A stretch of DNA of 56,748 nucleotides from Actinospica durhamensis (GCF_018139695.1 NZ_JAGSOG010000023.1:1-56748), one strand, 5' to 3'; positions 16,433-26,295 are shown, numbered from the stretch's first letter. Numbers and translations: made by a program. The notes: generated by a model from the letters alone, not told the origin.

Positions 16433-17949
16433 GCTCGTACACGCAGGCGCGCCGCGGCACGGTCCCGCCCCGCCCCTCGGACGCGCCGCTGCCGACCGGA
16501 TTCTCCCTCGTCCTCGATCGGCACACCGTCGTCATGGACGGAGGCAGGGTCCTGCTGGGCGGCGCACCCGTCACCCGGCTGCTGCGTCTCACCCCCCGTG
16601 CCAGGACTCTGCTGTCCGGCCGGACCTTGCAGGTGCACGACGCGGCCGGAGCGGTGCTCGCCGATCGCCTGCTGGAACTCGGCCTGGCGCACCCCGTGGC
16701 CCGCGAACTCCCGCTACCCGCCGAGCACGAGGTCACGTACGTGATCCCGGTCCGGGACCGGCCGCGTCAGCTCGACCGGCTGCTCGGCAGCATCGCCCCC
16801 GGCAGCGACGTGATCGTGGTCGACGACGCGTCCGTGGAACCCGAGGCCGTGGCCGAGGTCGCGGCCCGGCACGGCGCCCGGCTGGTGCTGCTGCCGGGAA
16901 ACCTGGGCCCGGCCGGTGCGCGCAACGCCGGACTGGCGAAGGTACGCACGCCGCTCGTCGTCTTCGTGGACTCGGACATCGTCCTCGACGAGGACACCGT
17001 GCCCACGCTGCTCAGGCACTTCGCCGACCCCCGGGTCGGCCTGGCCGCGCCCCGCATCACCGGGCTCCACTCGCGGGAGTCGGCCGGCTGGCTCGGCCGC
17101 TACGAACAGACCCGCTCCTCCCTCGACCTCGGCGCGCACCCGGCGCTGGTGCGCCCCGGATCGTTCGTCTCCTGGGCGTCCACCGCCTGTGTGGTCGGGC
17201 GGGTCGAGGCCCTCGGCGACGGCTTCGACGAGCGGATGCGGGTGGGCGAGGACGTCGACCTGGGCTGGCGCACGATCGCGCGGGGCTGGCGGATGCGCTA
17301 CGAACCCTCCGTCGCGGCAGCACACGAACACCGGACCGAATTCGTGGACTGGTTCCGGCGCAAGGCCGAGTACGGCACCGGCGCGCAGCCGCTGTCCGAA
17401 CGCCACCCGCAGTCCGTCGCCCCCGCGGTCTTCGCCCCGTGGAGCGCCGCGACGGTGCTGGCGCTGCTCGCCCAACGCCGCTGGTCCGTGCCGGTCGCCG
17501 CGACGATATCCGGCGTGACGGCCGTGCGGATCGCGCGCAAGCTCGGCGAGATCGAGCAGCCGCTGCGCACCGGAGCGCGGCTCACCGCCCACGGCGCGGT
17601 CGGCTCGCTCGCCCAGACCGGCGCGCTGCTGACCCGGCACTGGTGGCCCGTCACCGCGGCCGCCTGCCTCGTCTCCCGCCGGGCCCGGCGCGCAGCCGCC
17701 GTCGCCGCGGTCGCCGACGTCGTCCTGGAACACCGGAGGGGCCCGGTGGATCTCGACCCGATCCGCTACACCGCGGCCCGCCGCCTGGACGATCTCGCCT
17801 ACGGCGCGGGCGTGTGGTGGTCGGCGCTGCGCGGCCGCTCCCTCGCCCCGCTGCTCCCCCGGATTCAGAGCCCTTCGGCCACCCGCCGGAAGCCCTCGTC
17901 CAGCAGCTCGGTCAGATCCGCCGAGTCCTCCTGCAGCCACAGCTCGTAG
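16429..17949 (+). CDS. mftF: Mycofactocin glycosyltransferase
   Basis: A 506-residue family-2 glycosyltransferase. After about 95 residues of PqqD-like N-terminal sequence comes the GT-A domain: VTYVIPVRDRPRQLDRLL, VVDDASVEP, FVDSDIVLDE (DxD) and GEDVDLGWR. The C-terminal half has hydrophobic stretches. MftF adds the oligoglucose chain to premycofactocin. The 3' end overlaps the convergent mftR gene by 85 bases, and the last 25 residues (RKPSSSSSVRSAESS) are low-complexity and are read from DNA that also encodes MftR, so the stop may be a late addition. Confidence 0.93.
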   Translation: MSSYTQARRGTVPPRPSDAPLPTGFSLVLDRHTVVMDGGRVLLGGAPVTRLLRLTPRARTLLSGRTLQVHDAAGAVLADRLLELGLAHPVARELPLPAEHEVTYVIPVRDRPRQLDRLLGSIAPGSDVIVVDDASVEPEAVAEVAARHGARLVLLPGNLGPAGARNAGLAKVRTPLVVFVDSDIVLDEDTVPTLLRHFADPRVGLAAPRITGLHSRESAGWLGRYEQTRSSLDLGAHPALVRPGSFVSWASTACVVGRVEALGDGFDERMRVGEDVDLGWRTIARGWRMRYEPSVAAAHEHRTEFVDWFRRKAEYGTGAQPLSERHPQSVAPAVFAPWSAATVLALLAQRRWSVPVAATISGVTAVRIARKLGEIEQPLRTGARLTAHGAVGSLAQTGALLTRHWWPVTAAACLVSRRARRAAAVAAVADVVLEHRRGPVDLDPIRYTAARRLDDLAYGAGVWWSALRGRSLAPLLPRIQSPSATRRKPSSSSSVRSAESSCSHSS

Positions 17950-18473
17950 GCCGTGACCGAGGTGGCCAGCGCCACGTTGCCGATCAGTACCGGCTCGAGC
18001 GCCGAGGTCGAGACCCCGGCACGCCCGGCCGCGAACTCGGCGACGATCGCGCGCCAGGCGTTGTACCGCAGCGTCGAGTCCGCCTGCAGGGCGGGCACGC
18101 TGAGGATGAGCGCCATCCGGCGGCGGTGCCACGGGAGCGTGTGCTCGTCGTAGCGGTTGAACTCGACGATGGCCGTGCGCAGCGCCTCCATCGTCGGCAC
18201 CGACGCGGGGATCGCGGCCAGCAGTTCGCGCAGGTGCGCGAGCTGACCCTCGAAATCCCCCCACACCAGGGCGTTCTTCGAAGCGTAGTAGCGGAAGAAG
18301 GTGCGCCGGCCGATGCCCGCGGCGGACGCGATGTCCTCCACCGTCACCTCGTCGAACCCGCGCTGCGCGAACAGCTCGAAGCCGACACGCTCCAACTCCG
18401 CTCGCGACGTGGCCCGCGGGCGGCCGTTGCGGCCCCGCGCCTCGTCGAGCTCGCGATCGGCGAGCCGCTCCAC
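17865..18473 (-). CDS. mftR: Mycofactocin-system TetR regulator
   Basis: A TetR protein whose N-terminal domain (GRPRATSRAELERVGFELFAQRGF, VEDIASAAGIGRRTFFRYYASKN, WGDFEGQL) matches MftR of mycofactocin clusters. MftR of mycobacteria represses the mft genes and responds to acyl-CoA. GTG at 18473 is preferred because GAAGGGAG lies six bases upstream, giving 202 residues; the frame is open to a GTG at 18533, which would add a His-Asp-Ala repeat. It converges on and overlaps mftF, unlike the usual position ahead of mftA. Confidence 0.88.
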   Translation of the reverse strand: MERLADRELDEARGRNGRPRATSRAELERVGFELFAQRGFDEVTVEDIASAAGIGRRTFFRYYASKNALVWGDFEGQLAHLRELLAAIPASVPTMEALRTAIVEFNRYDEHTLPWHRRRMALILSVPALQADSTLRYNAWRAIVAEFAAGRAGVSTSALEPVLIGNVALATSVTAYELWLQEDSADLTELLDEGFRRVAEGL

Positions 18474-18494
18474 CCGAACTCCCTTCGTCCGCAC

Positions 18495-18521
18495 ATCATG
18501 TGCGTCATGTGCGTCATGTGC
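18495..18521. repeat. Three tandem 9-bp repeats upstream of mftR
   Basis: The unit GTCATGTGC occurs three times in a row (first copy with A for G). If mftR starts at 18473 the repeats are in its 5' leader; if at 18533 they encode a His-Asp-Ala tract. Each unit contains CATG, so they could also be stacked regulator half-sites. The 60 bases between 18534 and 18593 hold no gene. Confidence 0.7.
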
Positions 18522-18593
18522 CTCGACCTGCACGGTGTACCCCCCAAGATACGCCCTGAGCCGATCGAGGACTCGACCCTGACGCCTGGTGGT

Positions 18594-20951
18594 TCAGCGA
18601 CCCTCGTCGGTGGCGCCGGGTAGGCCCGAAGCCGAGGTGAGGAACCTGAGCGCGGTGGAATTGGCCGCGATCAGTGCGGTTCTGACCACCCAGAACGAGT
18701 CGACGATCAGTTGGCTGGGCCCCTTCTGAAACGACACCTGGTCCCTCGGCGGCACCACGAGATCGCCCGAGCGCAGGTCGTAGAAGGCGTTGCGCTCGAC
18801 GTCGAGTCCGATGTCCGGTCCTCGCGAGCTCAGCTGATCGACCAGGGAGCCGGCTTCCAGGCCGGAGGAGTGGGCCAGCTGGCGCAGCGGCTGCGCGAGC
18901 GCGTCGGCGTAGAGCTGCATCAGGATTCGATCATGCTGCTCGGCGGGGGTCGGCTCGGACAGCGTGCGGCCCAAGCCGGCCAGCACGTTGGCACCCCCGC
19001 GGACCAGGCCGTAGTCCAAGGCCTGCCGGGCCACCCGCAATCCGTTGCCGGCCCGGCGCATCCGGGCCTGCCGGTCCGGCCCTGGGCCGATCTTGACGAT
19101 CGCGATCCCGGCCTCGAGCCTCCGTACGGTTTCGAACACGCGGTCCGAGGCCGAGTGATCGAGCTCTTCCTGCAGTGCCCAGTAGCGTGCGGTGACGCCG
19201 TCGGCCTGCGCGGGAAGGGCGGCGAGGATCGTGGTGGAACGCGTGACGATCGCTTTGCGGGCTTGCCCGAACCAGGTTTCGGCCGACAGTTCGCCCAACT
19301 CTTCCGGACGCAGCACGCCACCTCCGGAAATCGCCGCGAGGTCCCGCAGCACCTCATCGGCGCTGACGCGGGCGGCATCGTTCAGCCGCACGGCGGCGAC
19401 CTGGATCCTTCCCCGGAGCTTCTCGATGGCCATGAATCGCACCAGATCGTCGGCGACGTCCCGCGCGACGACGAGCACGGCGTCCCTGCGTGAGCCGAGG
19501 TCGAGCAGAAAGCGACGCACCGGCTCAGCGTCCAGGAGCGTGCCGTCCACCAAGAGCACGCGCGGATTCTCCAGCACCGCTTCGCTGCGGTCGTCGTCGG
19601 TGAACAGCTCCGGGTCGACCAGCCCGGCGTCGAAGCTGGTGCCGTTCACGACGTCGAGTTCGAGTCCGGGACTCGGGCCCTGTTCGAGCACGACCTTGCC
19701 GAAGAGCCCGGTCCGGTCCATGCCATTGCTGAGGATCTCGGCGATCTGCCGGTCCCCGTCCGCGGCCAGGACTGTCACCTGGAGCACCTGCTCCATCGTC
19801 TCGACGGGGACGGCGAAGTGATCAAGTCCCTGAACCGCCGCGATGGCGCAGTAGTCGAAGGTTCGCAGCACCACATCGAGGTCGGCGCCGTCGGCGAGTC
19901 TCGCGTGGGCGCCGCGGATGAACGCCTGGGCCAGGGCCACCGCCGTGGTGATCCCGTCGCCGGACCTCTCCGCGACGTTTCCGATCAGGTCGCGGATCAG
20001 GGCGCAGCCGACCGCCTGGGCCGGTTCGGCCGGCTGGAAGCGGGCCGCGACGACGCGCGGGTCGGACTCCTGCCAGAAGCCGCCGCCCTCGATCGGGATG
20101 AGGTGCTGGGTCCCGCCCGGCCCGAGGGCGGGGACGATGTGGCGGGCCAGGGCGTTGACGCCGTCGAGGGTGGCGTCGAGCGGGCTGCTCGTCCTCGGGC
20201 GGTGGCGGGCCGCGGCGTTGCGGCACAGGGCCAGGTTCTGGGCCAGCCCGCTGTTCTTCTGCTGGGGCTCCGGGTGTCCGGCGGCCTGCTGGCGGTGGCG
20301 CAGTTCGCCGAAGACCTCGCGCAGCGCGACGAGCTCGGACCCGCCCGGGACCCCGTCTCGCAGGATACTGATCAGGGTTCCGCTGAAGGCGGTGTTGCGC
20401 GCCCCGGGCGGGGCGATGGAGGGCGCGTTCGCGGGCGAGGACGCCATCGTGTAGGTGCCTTCGATCTCCACCAGCCCGCCCAGGACGGCCGACGCGTCGC
20501 CCATCGCGGCCACCGCCCGCCCGGCGAAGCAGCAGTCGAGTATCAGGATGCGTGTCTTCGCCCGGCTGCCGTGGATGATCCGCCGCATCCGGTCGAATCC
20601 GAACGCGGTGTCCTCGACGTACCTGAGCGAGGAGCGCTCCACCGCCAGGTAGAGCGACCCGGGCTGGGCGATCAGGCCGTGGCCCGCGTAGTACACGATC
20701 AGGACGTCCTCGGCTTCCTGGGCGAGGTCGGTCAGCGCCACGCCGAGGTCCTGCGGCGACTTCGGATCCGCGATGACGGTGCACACCTCCGGCCGCAGCC
20801 CGCCGCGGTCCGGGTCGGTCAGCACCGCCGCGAGGTCGGTGAGGTTGTTGGAGATGGCGGCGATACCCGTGAGTTCGCGTTCCTCGTACTGCGACGCGCC
20901 GATGAGCACGGCCCGGGAACGGTGCGGATCGGGCAGCCTGACCGTCGTCAC
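18594..20951 (-). CDS. Caspase-like peptidase fused to a Cpn60 (GroEL-like) chaperonin
   Basis: A 785-residue two-part protein. Residues 1-245 are a caspase-fold (C14) domain of the EACC1-associated kind: RSRAVLIGASQY, YYAGHG with His91, and ILDCCFAG with Cys141 (metacaspase DSCHSG position). Residues about 256-775 align along their length with GroEL: LGPGG (276-280), D297, SGDGITTA (330-337; ATP pocket), apical VVNGTSFDAGLVDPELF, LRGRIQVAAV, then AIVKIG and LVRGGANVL. Asp residues equivalent to GroEL D52 and D87 are kept (D297, D332) but that of D398 appears to be Asn636, which would favour ATP binding over hydrolysis. The Gly-Met tail is absent. GTG at 20951 follows GGGGGAG. It lies 59 bases after ramB, same strand. 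Function unknown; a stress- or misfolding-triggered protease is inference. Confidence 0.88.
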   Translation of the reverse strand: MTTVRLPDPHRSRAVLIGASQYEERELTGIAAISNNLTDLAAVLTDPDRGGLRPEVCTVIADPKSPQDLGVALTDLAQEAEDVLIVYYAGHGLIAQPGSLYLAVERSSLRYVEDTAFGFDRMRRIIHGSRAKTRILILDCCFAGRAVAAMGDASAVLGGLVEIEGTYTMASSPANAPSIAPPGARNTAFSGTLISILRDGVPGGSELVALREVFGELRHRQQAAGHPEPQQKNSGLAQNLALCRNAAARHRPRTSSPLDATLDGVNALARHIVPALGPGGTQHLIPIEGGGFWQESDPRVVAARFQPAEPAQAVGCALIRDLIGNVAERSGDGITTAVALAQAFIRGAHARLADGADLDVVLRTFDYCAIAAVQGLDHFAVPVETMEQVLQVTVLAADGDRQIAEILSNGMDRTGLFGKVVLEQGPSPGLELDVVNGTSFDAGLVDPELFTDDDRSEAVLENPRVLLVDGTLLDAEPVRRFLLDLGSRRDAVLVVARDVADDLVRFMAIEKLRGRIQVAAVRLNDAARVSADEVLRDLAAISGGGVLRPEELGELSAETWFGQARKAIVTRSTTILAALPAQADGVTARYWALQEELDHSASDRVFETVRRLEAGIAIVKIGPGPDRQARMRRAGNGLRVARQALDYGLVRGGANVLAGLGRTLSEPTPAEQHDRILMQLYADALAQPLRQLAHSSGLEAGSLVDQLSSRGPDIGLDVERNAFYDLRSGDLVVPPRDQVSFQKGPSQLIVDSFWVVRTALIAANSTALRFLTSASGLPGATDEGR

Positions 20952-21010
20952 CGCTCCCCCTTCTTCCCCTCGGCGGCGGGTACCGCACCAGCATGGCACC
21001 CGGGCGGGCC

Positions 21011-22456
21011 TCAGTGCCCGGATTCGCGCGCGGAGCATCCTTCCGGGCGCAGCGGGTAGGGCACGAAGGTGCTGGCGTTCTGGTCGATGCGCAGCGTGCG
21101 CCCGAGCGGCGGGACGGCGCGCTGCGGGCAGGCGTCGCGCTCGCAGGTCTTGCAGCCGAGGCCGATCGGGGTGGCCGCGGACTCGTCGACCAGGTCGAGG
21201 CCGGCCGAGTACACCAGCCGGGAGGCGTGGCGCAGCTCGCAGCCGAGGCCGATGGCGAAGACCTTGCTCGGTCTGGCCCAGCCGCCCGGGGCGCGCACCA
21301 CGGTGCGGGCGGTCCACAGGTAGCGGCGGCCGTCGGGCATGGCCGCGACCTGCACGTGTACCCGGCCGGGGGCGGCGAAGGCCTCGTAGACGTTCCACAG
21401 CGGGCAGGTGCCGCCGCTGCGGGAGAAGTGGAAGTCAGTGGCGGACTGCCGCTTCGAGACGTTCCCGGCCCGGTCCACCCGGACGAAGGAGAACGGCACC
21501 CCGCGCCGCCCCGGACGTTGCAGGGTGCTGAGGCGGTGGCAGACGGTCTCGTAGCCGACGCCGAAGTGGTCGGCCAGGTGCTCGAGGTCGTAGCGGGCCT
21601 GCTCGGCGCGCTCGTGGAAGACCCGGTAGGGCAGCACCAGCGCGGCCGCGTAGTAGTGGGCGAGACCGATCCGGATCAGCGTGTGGGCCTCGGATCCCGG
21701 CTCCACCGGCTCGCGCTCGGTCAGCTCGCTCAGCAGCGCGTCGTGCTCGAGGTAGGCGAGCTGGGTGGCCATCCGGAAGGCCTGCTGGCCCGGGCGCAGC
21801 CGGACCGACAGACGCAGGGTCCTGCGTCCCGGGTCGAAGATGTGCAGCCGGTCGCGGTCGTCCAGGTCGCCCACCTCGACGCGGACGCCGTGCCGCTCGG
21901 AGAGCCGCTCCTCCAGGCCGGAGCGCACCTCGCCGCGGCGCAGCCCGATCCGCGCGGCGAGCCGCTCCGCCTCCCGGTCCAGCTCGTCGACGTAGTTGTG
22001 CCTGCGGTAGAAGTACTCGCGCACGCTCTCGTGCGGGGCCTGCGTCTCGAGGGCGTCGAGCGCGCCGCGGTCCCCGGCCAGCGCGGCGAGGTGCTCGCCC
22101 GCCGCCCGGTTGCGGCGCTGCAGGTCGAGCAGCAGGTTCGCCACGCCGGGCAGGCGTCCGGCCAGTTCCTCCAGGTCCCCGGGCGATATCCGCCCGGCCG
22201 TGACGTGCTCGCCCAGCGCGTCGCGCAGGTCCGAGGTCAGCCGCAGCTGGTCGGCCGGGGCGAAGTACGCGGCGTCCACGTCGAAGGCGGTGGTCAGCTT
22301 CAGCAGCACGGGCACCGTCATCGGCCGGGCGCCGTGCTCGATCTGGTTGACGTAGCTGGCGGACAGGTCCAGCGCCAGGGCGAGGGCGGCCTGGCTCAGT
22401 TCACGTTCCTCGCGGAATCTGCGCAGGCGGGTACCCACGAACGCGGTGCTGTTCAC
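21011..22456 (-). CDS. ramB: RamB/ScfR-type regulator of acetate metabolism
   Basis: A 481-residue regulator with an N-terminal XRE helix-turn-helix (RLRRFREERELSQAALALALDLSASYVNQIEHG), a central IrrE-like region and a C-terminal domain with conserved cysteines (GLGCELRH, GLGCKTCERDACPQR), the layout of short-chain fatty-acyl regulators including RamB of Corynebacterium and Mycobacterium, which controls aceA and aceB. It is divergent from isocitrate lyase, exactly the expected target. GTG at 22456 has GGAGG with six-base spacing. The intergenic direct repeats at 22519-22560 are candidate binding sites. Confidence 0.88.
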   Translation of the reverse strand: MNSTAFVGTRLRRFREERELSQAALALALDLSASYVNQIEHGARPMTVPVLLKLTTAFDVDAAYFAPADQLRLTSDLRDALGEHVTAGRISPGDLEELAGRLPGVANLLLDLQRRNRAAGEHLAALAGDRGALDALETQAPHESVREYFYRRHNYVDELDREAERLAARIGLRRGEVRSGLEERLSERHGVRVEVGDLDDRDRLHIFDPGRRTLRLSVRLRPGQQAFRMATQLAYLEHDALLSELTEREPVEPGSEAHTLIRIGLAHYYAAALVLPYRVFHERAEQARYDLEHLADHFGVGYETVCHRLSTLQRPGRRGVPFSFVRVDRAGNVSKRQSATDFHFSRSGGTCPLWNVYEAFAAPGRVHVQVAAMPDGRRYLWTARTVVRAPGGWARPSKVFAIGLGCELRHASRLVYSAGLDLVDESAATPIGLGCKTCERDACPQRAVPPLGRTLRIDQNASTFVPYPLRPEGCSARESGH

Positions 22457-22518
22457 ACGTAGCCTCCGGGTCGGGTCGGCTCGTTTCGCGCAGCATACTG
22501 CAGACTCCGCCGGCCGTC

Positions 22519-22560
22519 GGCTTCGCAGACTTCGCCGCTTCGCCGCCGCGGCTTCGCAGA
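22519..22560. promoter_or_regulatory. Paired GGCTTCGCAGA repeats, candidate RamB sites
   Basis: The 11-mer GGCTTCGCAGA occurs at 22519-22529 and 22550-22560, offset by exactly 31 bases, about three helical turns, with a partial copy (ACTTCGC) between. They lie between divergent ramB and aceA, consistent with two dimers on one DNA face. Confidence 0.5.
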
Positions 22561-22697
22561 ACGTGGCCCCGCTCCACGGGTGACGGGCGCCTTCCCCGCT
22601 GCCACAGTGAGGCCCACGGCCGGATCCGCACTCCCGCGTGACCGGCACGTCTCATCGCGGCCTTCGCGGCCGCGATCTCGCATCCCGAGGAGTCATC

Positions 22698-23990
<1,293 letters not shown>

Positions 23991-24021
23991 GCCGACCGGA
24001 CCCCGCAGCGTGGAGACGCCC

Positions 24022-25638
24022 ATGAAGACCAGCACGATCGAGATCCTCGGGCCGATGGAACCGCGGTTCGAGGAGATCCTCACCGGCGAGGCGCTCGCCT
24101 TCCTCGCCCGCCTGCACACCGCGTTCGCCCCGCACCGCGCGGCCCTGCTCGCCGAGCGAGGCCGCCGCGCGGAGCTGCTCGCGGCCGGATTCGACCTCGA
24201 CTTCCCGCCGCAGACCCGGCACATCCGGGAGGACCCGACCTGGCGGGTGGCCCCGCCCGCGCCGGGCCTGGTGGACCGCCGGGTGGAGATCACCGGCCCG
24301 CCGGAGCGCAGGATGACCGTCAATGCCCTGAATTCGGGGGCGAAGGTCTGGCTGGCCGACTTCGAGGACGCGACCGCCCCGACCTGGCACAACCTCGTCT
24401 CCGGCCAGCTGAACCTGCTGGACGCGATCGAGCGCCGGATCGACGAGACCACGCCCGACGGCCGGCACTACCAGGTCGGCTGGGACCCGGCCACGATCGT
24501 GGTGCGCCCGCGCGGTTGGCACCTGGACGAGGCGCACCTGCGCTTCGACGGCAAGCCCGCGATCGGCGCGCTGGTGGACTTCGGGCTCTACCTGTTCCAC
24601 TGCGGCCGGCGGCAGATCGCGGCGGGCAGCGGGCCCTACTTCTACCTGCCGAAGCTGGAGAACCACCTCGAGGCCCGGCTGTGGAACGAGGTGTTCACCG
24701 CGGCCCAGGTCGACCTCGGCATCGCGCACGGCACGATCCGCGCCACCGTGCTGATCGAGACCATCACCGCCGCGTTCGAGATGGAGGAGATCCTCTACGA
24801 GCTGCGCGCGCACGCGGCCGGGCTCAACGCGGGCCGCTGGGACTACCTGTTCAGCCTGATCAAGAACTACGCGGAGCTCGGCGAGAAGTACGTGCTGCCC
24901 GACCGGGCCCGGGTGACCATGGACCTGCCGTTCATGCGCGCCTACACGAACCTGCTCGTGCGCACCTGCCACCGGCGCGGCGCCCACGCGATCGGCGGGA
25001 TGGCCGCGGCGATCCCGCAGCGCGATCCCGGGGCGAACGCCGCCGCGGTGGCCAAGGTGCGCGCGGACAAGAGGCGCGAGGCGGGCGACGGGTTCGACGG
25101 CTCCTGGGTGGCGCACCCGGCGCTGGTGGCCGTGTGCCGGGAGGTGTTCGACTCCGTACTCGGCGCCCGCCCGAACCAGATCCGCCGCCAGCGCGAGGAC
25201 GTGCGGGTGAGCGCCGAGGACCTGCTGGCCGTGCACAGCGGCGCCCCCGGCTACCCGACCCGCGAGGGCCTGGCCGCGAACGTCGCCGTCTCGCTGCGCT
25301 ACCTGGTCTCCTGGCTCGGCGGCTCGGGCGCGGTGGCGCTGTTCGGCCTGATGGAGGACGTCGCGACGGCGGAGATCGCCCGATGCCAGCTGTGGCAGTG
25401 GCAGTACCACTGCTCCCCGCTCACCGGCGGCGCGTTCGTCACCCCGTTCATGATCAGGGACCTGATCCAGCTCGAGGCCGCCGCGCTGCTCGTCGAGGGC
25501 GGCGACGCGGTGCGCATCGCGGACGCGGTCCGGGTGCTCGAGCAGACCGCGCTCGGCCCCAAGCTCCCGCCGTTCCTCACCGTCGACGCGTACGCCCGGT
25601 ACATGGTCGAACCGGAGGCGGTCGCCGCGGCTGCGTAG
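24022..25638 (+). CDS. aceB: Malate synthase A
   Basis: A 538-residue malate synthase A, condensing glyoxylate with acetyl-CoA. Signature blocks are LADFEDATAPTWHNLVSGQLNL, RPRGWHLDEAHL, FYLPKLENHLEARLWNEVF and IRATVLIETITAAFEMEEILYELR, with the C-terminal catalytic Asp in VRIADAVR region. ATG at 24022 has GGAG seven bases upstream; a GTG at 24010 is in frame but less likely. It forms an operon with aceA. A perfect 17-bp hairpin follows. Confidence 0.96.
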   Translation: MKTSTIEILGPMEPRFEEILTGEALAFLARLHTAFAPHRAALLAERGRRAELLAAGFDLDFPPQTRHIREDPTWRVAPPAPGLVDRRVEITGPPERRMTVNALNSGAKVWLADFEDATAPTWHNLVSGQLNLLDAIERRIDETTPDGRHYQVGWDPATIVVRPRGWHLDEAHLRFDGKPAIGALVDFGLYLFHCGRRQIAAGSGPYFYLPKLENHLEARLWNEVFTAAQVDLGIAHGTIRATVLIETITAAFEMEEILYELRAHAAGLNAGRWDYLFSLIKNYAELGEKYVLPDRARVTMDLPFMRAYTNLLVRTCHRRGAHAIGGMAAAIPQRDPGANAAAVAKVRADKRREAGDGFDGSWVAHPALVAVCREVFDSVLGARPNQIRRQREDVRVSAEDLLAVHSGAPGYPTREGLAANVAVSLRYLVSWLGGSGAVALFGLMEDVATAEIARCQLWQWQYHCSPLTGGAFVTPFMIRDLIQLEAAALLVEGGDAVRIADAVRVLEQTALGPKLPPFLTVDAYARYMVEPEAVAAAA

Positions 25639-25694
25639 GGGCTCCGGTGGTAGGGAATCCGGGGTGAGTCCGGTGTGAATCCGGTGAGCAGGAG

Positions 25695-25734
25695 ACAGGC
25701 GGGTGGGGCCGGCGCGACGGCCCCACCCGCCTGT
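25695..25734. terminator. Bidirectional terminator between aceB and a MarR gene
   Basis: A perfect 17-bp stem (25695-25711 with 25718-25734), six-base loop, centred between the convergent stops at 25638 and 25763. Just before it are short imperfect ATCCGGTGTGA direct repeats. Confidence 0.9.
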
Positions 25735-25762
25735 CACCGCTCCCGGACAACCGCGCGTCGGA

Positions 25763-26278
25763 CTATCGCGCAGCGGGCGGCCGGTAGCCGGGGTGAACGC
25801 CGACGGCGAGCCCCTGGCGGACGGCGAGCCGCTCGAGCAGTTCCTGGAGTTGCGCGCGCTCGCGCTGGTCGAGGCCGTCGCAGATGTCGTCTTCGTGGGC
25901 CGCGCCGACGGTGGCGAGCCGCGCCATGAAGTCGGTCCCCGCGGCGGTGAGGTAGAGCGCGTGGTGGCGCCGGTCCTCGGGATTGCGCCGCCGCTCGATC
26001 AGCCCGCGCTCCTCCAGCCCGTCGACGAGCAGCACCAGCCGGCTCGGCGGCGTGCCCAGGGTACGGGCGACCGCCTGCTGGCTCTGCCCCGGCTGCCAGG
26101 CGATCAGGCGCAGCAGACCGGCCTGAGCCGGGGTGAGGTCGAGCTGCCCGACCCGCTCGGCGAACCGGGCGGCCGCGTGCGCACCCAGCTGGGCCAGCAG
26201 AAACGCGTTGCCAGGCCGCCGCGGCGGCGACCCGTCGCCTCCGCCGTCTTTCGCACTCACGCTCTTGTTCGTACTCAC
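25763..26278 (-). CDS. MarR-family transcriptional regulator
   Basis: About 171 residues with a winged-helix domain of MarR type: LTPAQAGLLRLIAWQPGQSQQAVARTLGTPPSRLVLLVDGLEERGLIERRRNPEDRRHHALYLT. The start is not well marked; GTG at 26278 is taken, with GTG 26260 or TTG 26302 as alternatives, and none has a convincing ribosome site. It diverges from a membrane-protein gene across a 106-base region that contains a dyad inside the promoter, so it probably represses both. Inducer unknown. Confidence 0.85.
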   Translation of the reverse strand: MSTNKSVSAKDGGGDGSPPRRPGNAFLLAQLGAHAAARFAERVGQLDLTPAQAGLLRLIAWQPGQSQQAVARTLGTPPSRLVLLVDGLEERGLIERRRNPEDRRHHALYLTAAGTDFMARLATVGAAHEDDICDGLDQRERAQLQELLERLAVRQGLAVGVHPGYRPPAAR

Positions 26279-26295
26279 CCTGCCATCATACCCGC

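Noticed and set aside
18594-20951. Treating the caspase-chaperonin as part of a multi-gene defence island
   Set aside because: Its neighbours are mftR and ramB, ordinary metabolic regulators; no toxin, nuclease, sensor NTPase or EACC-type partner gene is adjacent, so a defence role rests on the domain alone.
20952-21398. Extending the caspase-chaperonin upstream to 21398
   Set aside because: That part is antisense-like Arg/Pro-rich translation overlapping the end of ramB; the GTG at 20951 has a good ribosome site and starts the caspase domain.
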